Source: Deltaproteobacteria bacterium
GTDB taxonomy: Bacteria > Desulfobacterota > Desulfobacteria > Desulfobacterales > C00003060
Length of the DNA: 7,785 bases
NCBI GenBank assembly: GCA_003647435.1
Contig: QMMV01000079.1
Span: forward strand, 1 to 7,785
Direction: 5' to 3'
The notes beneath the pieces are model-generated. The model was not told the DNA's origin, searched no databases, and saw only the letters and a program-made list of their open reading frames with translations. Made by a program: the position numbers and the translations under genes. The number at the start of each line of letters is the position of its first letter. The first letter of the stretch is position 1. Below are positions 1 to 4,547 of this stretch, piece after piece.

Positions 1-50
1 GATGGCCTGTCCGCTCCGTATGTCTGTTTTTTAAAAGAGCTAAAGTGTTA
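1..50 (+). repeat. Left copy of a ~50-bp inverted repeat, cut by the window edge
   Basis: Positions 1-50 match the reverse complement of 7385-7434 at 44 of 50 positions without gaps. The core TGTCTGTTTTTT (21-32) is identical in both copies, as is GATGGCCTGT (1-10). Similarity stops near position 50 on the inner side. The left copy is cut by the window edge, so its full length is unknown. Relative to the nearest downstream gene (the CBM48-like gene here, uvrA at the other end), both copies have the same orientation. It could be a dispersed intergenic repeat or a shared upstream element. I do not recognise the family. Confidence 0.8.
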
Positions 51-241
51 CGATCTGTATCCCTCATCGGTTCCATTGTCAAAGCAAATATTGAAGGTTG
101 ACAACTCATTTTTGTTGTGAAACAAGGTGTAAGTAAACGGGGAGCCCTTGCTCACAAGCCCTAAATACATTAAAAGGAAAGGCATACGGCAAATATTATA
201 TCCGGCTTCTGAGGAATGAAACCGGGGTAACTGTAAGGTGC
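51..241. other. Leader region upstream of the CBM48-like gene, no clear gene
   Basis: No coding region can be supported here. It holds a perfect TTGACA (98-103) but no convincing -10 hexamer 15-19 bases downstream. It also holds a short inverted repeat, TTGTT-GTGA-AACAA (113-126), and the segment 190-211, which reappears with one mismatch inside atpI (2431-2452). The frame of the downstream gene is open back to 137, after a TAA at 134-136, but has no ATG, GTG or TTG start in that stretch. Confidence 0.5.
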
Positions 242-553
242 ATGAAAAAGGGGGGTATGTTGAGAAAAAACTATTCAAAAACGGGTCGTTTGTGTCGGGT
301 GACCTTTGACATCCCGCCAGAGGCCGATATAAAAACGGCCTCCGTGTGTGGTGAATTCAACGAATGGAATAAAACAGCGCATCCGATGAAGCAACGAAAA
401 GATGGCAGGTTTAGCACCACGATCTCTCTGGCAGCAGGTCGGCCTTATCGGTTCAAGTACCTGTTAAACGGCAACCAGTGGGAAAACGACGTGGATGCAG
501 ATGACTATGTTCCGAACGAGTTCGGGACCGAGGATTCACTGGTAAGAGTGTAA
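242..553 (+). CDS. Small isoamylase-early-set / CBM48 (AMPK-beta-like) glycan-binding protein
   Basis: This 103-residue protein consists almost entirely of one early-set immunoglobulin-like carbohydrate-binding domain (about residues 17-103). The family pattern is visible in order: GEFNEWN (37-43, with Trp42), MKQRKDGRF (49-57), G-RPYRFKYLLNG (66-77), W80, and NEFG...SLVRV at the C-terminus. In AMPK-beta and branching or debranching enzymes this fold binds glycogen-like alpha-glucans through two Trp positions; Trp42 and Trp80 are candidates. No catalytic domain is present, so a binding or regulatory role is likely, but the ligand is unknown. It is probably cytoplasmic, as there is no signal peptide. 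The start is uncertain. ATG 242 has AAGGTG only one base upstream. ATG 257 (Met6) or TTG 260 would use the AAGGGG run at 249-254, and the domain is intact with any of them. hemL begins 40 bp downstream on the same strand, so the two may be co-transcribed. Confidence 0.8.
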   Translation: MKKGGMLRKNYSKTGRLCRVTFDIPPEADIKTASVCGEFNEWNKTAHPMKQRKDGRFSTTISLAAGRPYRFKYLLNGNQWENDVDADDYVPNEFGTEDSLVRV

Positions 554-577
554 GCTTCTGGTTTTTTGCCGCTTACA
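549..577 (+). promoter_or_regulatory. Hairpin between the CBM48-like gene and hemL
   Basis: TGTAAGC (549-555) and GCTTACA (571-577) form a perfect 7-bp stem around a 15-base loop containing TTTTTT. The left arm includes the stop codon of the upstream gene, and the right arm ends 16 bases before the hemL ATG. There is no U-run after the stem, so it does not look like an intrinsic terminator. It may protect or modulate the hemL translation start. The role is inference. Confidence 0.4.
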
Positions 578-593
578 TGGAAACTATCGATTT

Positions 594-1883
594 ATGAGAA
601 GGAACGTGTCTGAAAGACTCTTTGCCAGGGCCCGGCAAGCGATTCCCGGGGGTGTCAACAGCCCTGTACGTGCCTGCCGATCAGTGGGGACGGAGCCTCT
701 GTTTATCCAGAAAGCGACGGGATGCAGGATCTTTGATGCCGACGGTAATGCCTATATAGACTACGTAGGCTCATGGGGCCCGATGATCCTCGGTCATCGG
801 CCTCCGGAGGTGATCTCGGCCATTGAAGGCGTGCTTGAGCGCGGCACAAGCTTCGGCGCACCGACTGATTTAGAAGTGGAATTGGCTGAGATGGTGATCG
901 AAGCCGTTCCATCTGTGGAGATGGTGCGGATGGTAAACTCCGGCACAGAGGCTGCCATGAGTGCTATTCGCCTGGCACGGGCAGTTACGGGGCGTGACCT
1001 GGTTATTAAGTTTGACGGCTGCTATCATGGTCATGCTGACACCCTGTTGGTGGAGGCGGGTTCAGGGGTAGCCACTCTGGGGATACAGGCAAGCCCCGGC
1101 GTTGCGGATGGTTGCGTGCAAAATACGCTGTCGCTTCCTTACAATGATGTAAAGACGCTGACAGAGGTGGTCTCAGAAAAGGGTGATACCACAGCCGCAA
1201 TCATTGTTGAGCCTGTGGCCGGAAACATGGGGGTTGTACCACCCCGCCCGGAATTCCTCACCGCCCTGCGAAGCCTGACGGAGAAGCACGGTATTGTCCT
1301 GATATTTGATGAGGTTATAACCGGTTTCAGGGTTGATTATGGCGGTGCTCAGGCACTCTATGGTATAAGACCGGACCTTACCTGCATGGGCAAGATCATA
1401 GGAGGTGGACTGCCGGCCGCCGCATACGGGGGCAAGCGGGAAATCATGAAAGAAATCTCCCCCGAGGGGCCGGTTTACCAGGCGGGCACTCTGTCCGGAA
1501 ACCCGGTCGCCATGGCCGCAGGCATCGCTACCTTAAAACGCCTAAAGCAGTCCTCGTTTTACGAAACCCTTGAAGCAAGGTCCGCTTTGCTGGAAAAAGG
1601 TCTTAAGCAGGGTCTCGCCAAGGCAGGCATCCCCGCGGTAATCAACAGAGTTGGCTCGATGCTGGGGCTTTTTTTCACGGATGAGCCGGTTTTAAACTTT
1701 TCTGGTGCCAAAAAGAGTAACGTTAGACTGTTTGCCGGATATTACAGGGGGATGCTGGAACACGGGATTTATCTTGCCCCATCACAGTACGAAGCGCTAT
1801 TTGTATCAAGTGCCCACGCTGAGTCGGACATCGAAGCGACCGTCCAGGCAGCGGAGAATGTTTTTCAGAGGATAGGCACTTAG
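594..1883 (+). CDS. hemL: Glutamate-1-semialdehyde 2,1-aminomutase
   Basis: HemL converts glutamate-1-semialdehyde into 5-aminolevulinate. This is the last step of the C5 pathway that feeds heme, siroheme and cobamides, and the enzyme is cytosolic. The 429 residues match the normal family length. Visible marks of the class-III, PLP-dependent aminotransferase fold are IPGGVNSPVRA (17-27), NSGTEA (115-120, phosphate binding), CYHGHAD (143-149), FDEVITGFR (238-246, with Asp239 for the PLP pyridine nitrogen) and MGKIIGGGLPAAAYGG (265-280). Lys267 there is the Schiff-base lysine. GTLSGNP (about 299-305) is also typical. ATG 594 has only a weak GGA upstream. GTG 606, giving a protein that starts VSERLF, is an alternative that matches usual HemL N-termini equally well. 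In Desulfobacterota the product is in demand for siroheme and cytochromes. The F0 ATP synthase genes follow after 94 bp. Confidence 0.97.
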   Translation: MRRNVSERLFARARQAIPGGVNSPVRACRSVGTEPLFIQKATGCRIFDADGNAYIDYVGSWGPMILGHRPPEVISAIEGVLERGTSFGAPTDLEVELAEMVIEAVPSVEMVRMVNSGTEAAMSAIRLARAVTGRDLVIKFDGCYHGHADTLLVEAGSGVATLGIQASPGVADGCVQNTLSLPYNDVKTLTEVVSEKGDTTAAIIVEPVAGNMGVVPPRPEFLTALRSLTEKHGIVLIFDEVITGFRVDYGGAQALYGIRPDLTCMGKIIGGGLPAAAYGGKREIMKEISPEGPVYQAGTLSGNPVAMAAGIATLKRLKQSSFYETLEARSALLEKGLKQGLAKAGIPAVINRVGSMLGLFFTDEPVLNFSGAKKSNVRLFAGYYRGMLEHGIYLAPSQYEALFVSSAHAESDIEATVQAAENVFQRIGT

Positions 1884-1910
1884 GGATTGACTTAGAGGAT
1901 ATCACGTGGT

Positions 1911-1969
1911 AAGAGCACCGTGTTTCTAAGGGGTTTGTGCTAGTGGTTTTTGAGGCAGATGGTGCTCTT
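1911..1969 (+). promoter_or_regulatory. Long-range hairpin ahead of the F0 ATP synthase genes
   Basis: AAGAGCACC (1911-1919) pairs perfectly with GGTGCTCTT (1961-1969). One G-U and one A-U pair extend this to an 11-bp stem around a 37-base loop. The 3' arm ends eight bases before the atpZ ATG and covers the place where its Shine-Dalgarno sequence should be; no good one is visible. The loop is too long and the downstream tract too mixed (TCTCTGTT) for a confident terminator. A weak promoter candidate, TTGACT (1887-1892) with TAAGAG (1910-1915) at 17-bp spacing, overlaps the 5' arm. The function is unproven: it could be a regulatory leader or an attenuator between hemL and the atp genes. Confidence 0.4.
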
Positions 1970-1977
1970 TCTCTGTT

Positions 1978-2199
1978 ATGAAAGATGAGACCAGGAAGCT
2001 GATCAAGGACCTCTGGTATTTCAGCAGCCTGAGCTTTTCCGTTGCACTGGCCATATTGATCGGGCTGGGTATTGGATACTGGCTCGACACACGGGTCTTT
2101 CACACGTCACCTTATTTGACACTTATCTTTCTTGCTCTTGGGATTATCGCCGGGTTTCGCAACATATACCTGGCCATGAAAAAAAGCCGAAGATTGTAA
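1978..2199 (+). CDS. atpZ: AtpZ/AtpQ-type small F0-associated membrane protein (ATPase gene 1)
   Basis: This 73-residue protein has two predicted transmembrane helices (about 17-37 and 46-65) and a basic C-terminus (MKKSRRL). The pattern GLGIGYWLD...TSPYLTLIFLALGIIAGFRNIY is characteristic of the small AtpZ-like family (ATPase gene 1, PF09527 type) encoded first in many F0 operons. Homologues are thought to act with AtpI in c-ring assembly or as Mg2+/Ca2+ carriers; the exact role is unsettled. ATG 1978 is the only reasonable start, because a TGA lies in frame at 1951-1953 with no start codon between. It lacks a clear Shine-Dalgarno sequence and sits just after the 3' arm of the hairpin at 1911-1969. 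atpI follows after 13 bp. Confidence 0.85.
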   Translation: MKDETRKLIKDLWYFSSLSFSVALAILIGLGIGYWLDTRVFHTSPYLTLIFLALGIIAGFRNIYLAMKKSRRL

Positions 2200-2212
2200 G
2201 GGAAATCAGGTC

Positions 2213-2599
2213 GTGTTCATACAAAGGAGATTGCTCAGCTTTATCACTTTTACGAATTGGCTGATTTTTGGCGCAGTTACGGCCTGCGGTTTTATTCTAA
2301 CTTCCCGGCCTTTCGCATGTGGAATCCTTGCAGGTGGGCTGATTGTAACAATTAACTTCCACCTTTTGCACCGATCACTTAAACATGCCCTCACACCTCC
2401 ACATATTGCCAGGACAAGAGAAGTTCTGATCAAATATTATATCCGGTTTCTGGTGACTGCAGCCCTGATCTATGTGCTCATTGCCGACCATTATGTGAAC
2501 CCTCTCGGTCTTATTCTCGGCCTTTCTGTCGTTGTCACGAGTATCTTTATAGCAACACTGAATGAAATAAGGAAAATCATCTTCAGGAGAGCAGCTTAA
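2213..2599 (+). CDS. atpI: ATP synthase subunit I (F0 assembly protein)
   Basis: This 128-residue integral membrane protein has four predicted helices (about 8-29, 32-50, 72-92 and 93-115). It shows the AtpI arrangement: a small-residue-rich second helix (CGILAGGLIVTINFHLL), a polar mid-loop, a third helix preceded by KYYIRF (about 74-79) and a basic tail (KIIFRRAA). AtpI is an assembly factor for the c-ring of F-type ATP synthase and is not part of the final enzyme. The start is GTG 2213, with AAGGGA (2199-2204) and AGG (2208-2210) upstream. The neighbours are tightly packed: 13 bp after atpZ and 4 bp before atpB. That fits one F0 transcription unit with translational coupling. The DNA encoding KYYIRF is nearly identical to 190-211 in the leader at the left end. 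Confidence 0.88.
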   Translation: MFIQRRLLSFITFTNWLIFGAVTACGFILTSRPFACGILAGGLIVTINFHLLHRSLKHALTPPHIARTREVLIKYYIRFLVTAALIYVLIADHYVNPLGLILGLSVVVTSIFIATLNEIRKIIFRRAA

Positions 2600-2603
2600 G
2601 CAT

Positions 2604-3293
2604 ATGGAACACCCTATTCTTTTTCTTGTCCAGCTCTTTGACCTTATCGGCCTGGGACATTTCGCACACCATTATGCCCATGTTGTTTATTCGTGGTTTG
2701 TGATGCTTGTTTTAGTCGGTATTGCGTACCTTGGTACGCGGCGAATTGGTCCGGTGCCGGGTAAAGGACAACACGTTTTGGAACTTCTAATCAGCGGGAT
2801 GGAAGAATTCATCGTGGACATTACCGGTGAGGAAGGACGCCGGTTTTTCCCTATTCTCGCAACCGTGTTCATCTATATTTTTGTCTGCAATCTGATAGGC
2901 CTGGTTCCGGGGTTCTATCCTCCAACTGCGAACCTTAATACTACCCTGTCCTGTGCACTCGTTGTGGTGCCAATGACTCATGTTATCGGTGTAATGTATC
3001 ACGGTCCCAAATACATTAAGCACTTTTTGGGCCCGGTCTGGTGGATGATACCCATTGTGCTTCCAATCGAACTAATTGGGCACACGGCGCGAATTCTGTC
3101 TCTGAGCATTCGACTTTTTGGAAACATGATGGGTCACGAACTAGTCTTAGCAATTCTGTTCATGCTGGCCGGTGCCTTTTTTGCCCCGCTGCCAATCATG
3201 GCTCTTGGTATCTTTGTGAGTCTGGTTCAGGCGTTTGTCTTCTTCCTGCTTTCAACGATGTACTTTGCCGGTGCAATGGAGGAAGCACATTGA
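2604..3293 (+). CDS. atpB: ATP synthase F0 subunit a
   Basis: Subunit a forms the static half-channels that carry ions to and from the c-ring in the inner membrane. At 229 residues it is at the short end for the family. Diagnostic sequence is the ELIGHTARILSLSIRLFGNM segment (156-175). Its Arg170 corresponds to the essential stator arginine (E. coli Arg210), followed by MMGHELVLAILF with Glu179. The last helix has SLVQAFVFFLLSTMYFAGA (206-224), with Gln209 matching E. coli Gln252. An upstream PPTANLNTT (106-114) is the usual conserved loop. ATG 2604 lies four bases after the atpI stop. The nearest Shine-Dalgarno-like AGGAGA (2585-2590) is 13 bases away, inside the end of atpI, so reinitiation by coupled translation is likely. 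No F0 b subunit is encoded next to it, consistent with the split atp operons of Desulfobacterota. Confidence 0.97.
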   Translation: MEHPILFLVQLFDLIGLGHFAHHYAHVVYSWFVMLVLVGIAYLGTRRIGPVPGKGQHVLELLISGMEEFIVDITGEEGRRFFPILATVFIYIFVCNLIGLVPGFYPPTANLNTTLSCALVVVPMTHVIGVMYHGPKYIKHFLGPVWWMIPIVLPIELIGHTARILSLSIRLFGNMMGHELVLAILFMLAGAFFAPLPIMALGIFVSLVQAFVFFLLSTMYFAGAMEEAH

Positions 3294-3310
3294 TGCACTC
3301 GGTAATAGCT

Positions 3311-3382
3311 GCCTGTTATTTTAATCTGACAGGTGGTGGAATTTTCATATTAACATCTTAAATTTACAGTAAAGGAGAGGAG
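3311..3382 (+). promoter_or_regulatory. atpB-atpE intercistronic hairpin and strong ribosome-binding site
   Basis: Of the 94-bp gap, 3311-3317 (GCCTGTT) pairs with 3328-3334 (GACAGGT), with five Watson-Crick and two G-U pairs. An AT-rich stretch follows, then AAAGGAGAGGAGA (3371-3383), the best Shine-Dalgarno sequence in the cluster. In E. coli the corresponding atpB-atpE gap is a known translational enhancer that raises c-subunit output. A similar job here is inference, from the position and the contrast with the poor sites of atpZ and atpB. Confidence 0.45.
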
Positions 3383-3387
3383 AATTT

Positions 3388-3765
3388 ATGTTGAAGAAGC
3401 TGTCGTTTTCAACTCTGGGATCAGCGTTTTTTCTGTTTGCTGTTTCCACAATGGCTTATGCTGCTGGCGATGAGCTTGCAATCGCCGGCCTGAAGTATTT
3501 CACTGTATCCGTATTTGCCGCTGGCTTTGGCATCGCGATTTCGTCATTTGGATGCGGGTTGGGCCAGGGAATGGCAGTAAAGAACGCGGTTGAAGGGATT
3601 GCCAGGAACCCAGAGGCATCCGGCAAGGTGACGGTAACCATGTTAATCGGCCTGGCCATGATCGAATCTCTGTGTATTTACACCCTGGTTATTGCCCTGA
3701 TCCTGATTTACGCCCATCCGCAATCATCGGCGATTGCAAAATTGTTTGAAACAATCGTTCATTGA
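3388..3765 (+). CDS. atpE: ATP synthase F0 subunit c with N-terminal signal sequence
   Basis: Subunit c makes up the rotating ring that carries ions across the membrane. The mature part has the usual two-helix hairpin with the polar loop RNPEASGK (about 70-77). Helix 1 carries a glycine-rich GCGLGQG (55-61), and helix 2 carries the ion-binding carboxylate Glu93 in GLAMIESLCIY (88-98). The protein is 125 residues against about 80 in E. coli. The extra length is mainly an N-terminal segment with two lysines, a hydrophobic stretch and STMAYAAG, which reads as a cleavable signal peptide cut near residue 25, plus a short C-terminal extension. Gln60, Glu93, Ser94 and Tyr98 sit at the spacings of the Na+ ligands of Ilyobacter tartaricus c (Gln32, Glu65, Ser66, Tyr70), but Leu95 replaces Thr67. 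The coupling ion is therefore open. Translation starts at ATG 3388 behind a strong ribosome-binding site. Confidence 0.95.
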   Translation: MLKKLSFSTLGSAFFLFAVSTMAYAAGDELAIAGLKYFTVSVFAAGFGIAISSFGCGLGQGMAVKNAVEGIARNPEASGKVTVTMLIGLAMIESLCIYTLVIALILIYAHPQSSAIAKLFETIVH

Positions 3766-3781
3766 TAATGAGAAAGGAAGA

Positions 3782-3840
3782 CAGGATTGCAGCCGCCATC
3801 TGTTGGCGGCGGGCAATCCTGCTTCTGCTTCTACTTTTTT
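3782..3840 (+). terminator. Strong intrinsic terminator after atpE
   Basis: CAGGATTGC (3782-3790) pairs with GCAATCCTG (3813-3821). Inside it, GCCGCC (3792-3797) pairs with GGCGGC (3805-3810) around a 7-base loop. That makes a 15-bp GC-rich stem with only one base on one side and two on the other unpaired. A pyrimidine-rich tract ending in TTTTTT (3835-3840) follows. It should end the F0 transcript and separate it from rex, so rex probably has its own promoter in 3841-3900. Confidence 0.93.
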
Positions 3841-3881
3841 AGCCCTTTCCCTGATAGACTACCCCGGAATGTTAAACAGGG

Positions 3882-3911
3882 CCTGACCTACCTGACCAGG
3901 AGATTGGTCCT
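3882..3911 (+). promoter_or_regulatory. rex leader: heptamer repeats and hairpin presenting the ribosome-binding site
   Basis: CCTGACC occurs twice, at 3882-3888 and 3891-3897, two bases apart. GACCA (3894-3898) pairs with TGGTC (3905-3909), leaving the Shine-Dalgarno GGAG in the six-base loop nine bases before the ATG. The GACC of the first heptamer could pair with the same GGTC, giving an alternative fold. Regulatory meaning is inferred. No full Rex operator is seen. Confidence 0.35.
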
Positions 3912-4547
3912 ATGAAGAGGGAAAAGATTCCTGCAATTGTTGTTACCCGGCTGTCCATTTATCTGAGGAGTCTCGCGATATTAGCACAGCATGACGTAGA
4001 GGTTATCTCATCGAGGCATCTGGCGGATATGTGCGGAATAAATCCTGCACAGATACGCAGGGATCTTTCCTACTTTGGAGAGTTCGGTGTCAGAGGTGTC
4101 GGCTACTACGTAAATGAACTGTTGTTTGAGATTCGCAAAATTTTAGGTCTTGACAAACAGTGGCGCCTGGCACTGGTTGGGGTAGGGAATCTTGGTTTAG
4201 CCCTTCTTAAGCATCCCGAGTTTCAAAATCAAAGGTATACTTTTGTACTCGCATTTGAAAAGGACCCAAAGAAAATAGGCACCATCGTTGAACAGCTCAC
4301 GATCGCCCCTCTGAATGCGATGAACCGCTTGGTCAAGGAAAAACAGGTGGAAATCGGTGTGATTACGGCAACCCCTGAATGGGCACAGAAGGCTGCTGAC
4401 AGTCTGGTCCGAGCCGGCGTCCGCGGCATTCTCAATTTTGCACCCCTCCAGCTTAAGTGTCCCGGGCATGTATTTGTCGAAGATGCTGATTTTACCATCA
4501 AGTCAGACGCACTTTGTTATAAGTTAACTTCTTTAGAACCCGGGTAA
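3912..4547 (+). CDS. rex: Redox-sensing transcriptional repressor Rex
   Basis: Rex is a homodimeric repressor that binds operators when NAD+ is abundant and lets go when NADH rises. The 211 residues match the family length. The N-terminal winged helix-turn-helix (about 1-80) has SSRHLADMCGINPAQIRRDLSYFGEFG (33-59), with QIRRDLSYFG as the recognition helix. The Rossmann domain has the NAD(H) loop GVGNLG (90-95), with FEKDPKKIG further on (115-123). The C-terminus, DADFTIKSDALCYKL (191-205), is the helix that swaps between subunits in Rex dimers. ATG 3912 has AGGAGA nine bases upstream. rex is cut off from the atp genes by the terminator at 3782-3840. In Desulfobacterota Rex regulons commonly include ATP synthase and sulfate-reduction genes, so the neighbourhood is meaningful, but no target site is proven here. 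Its 3' end overlaps uvrA by 15 bp, tail to tail. Confidence 0.95.
   Translation: MKREKIPAIVVTRLSIYLRSLAILAQHDVEVISSRHLADMCGINPAQIRRDLSYFGEFGVRGVGYYVNELLFEIRKILGLDKQWRLALVGVGNLGLALLKHPEFQNQRYTFVLAFEKDPKKIGTIVEQLTIAPLNAMNRLVKEKQVEIGVITATPEWAQKAADSLVRAGVRGILNFAPLQLKCPGHVFVEDADFTIKSDALCYKLTSLEPG

Noticed and set aside
98..126. TTGACA as the -35 of a promoter for the first gene
   Set aside because: No hexamer resembling TATAAT lies 15-19 bases downstream (candidates are AACAAG-like), so a promoter call is not supported.
113..126. TTGTT-GTGA-AACAA as a Rex operator
   Set aside because: The arms are short and the spacing differs from the longer TTGT(T/G)AA...TT(A/C)ACAA-type sites. It is only a loose resemblance.
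146..155. CCTTGCTCAC also found at 7448-7457
   Set aside because: Ten bases is within chance, and the orientation does not fit the inverted relation of the larger repeat.
3041..3361. 106-residue plus-strand frame overlapping atpB
   Set aside because: It is an alternate-frame shadow of atpB. The membrane-protein frame of atpB carries all conserved residues.
3838..3849. TTTAGCCCTTTC shared with the repeat at 7391-7402
   Set aside because: A 12-base match is expected by chance a few times in a window this size, and the flanks differ.
3870..3878. TGTTAAACA upstream of rex as an autoregulatory Rex site
   Set aside because: It is only nine bases long and not a full two-arm operator. Such AT-rich short palindromes are common.
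4521..4530. Palindrome AAGTTAACTT near the end of rex as a bidirectional terminator
   Set aside because: It is AT-rich with no loop, no GC stem and no T-run, and it lies within coding sequence.
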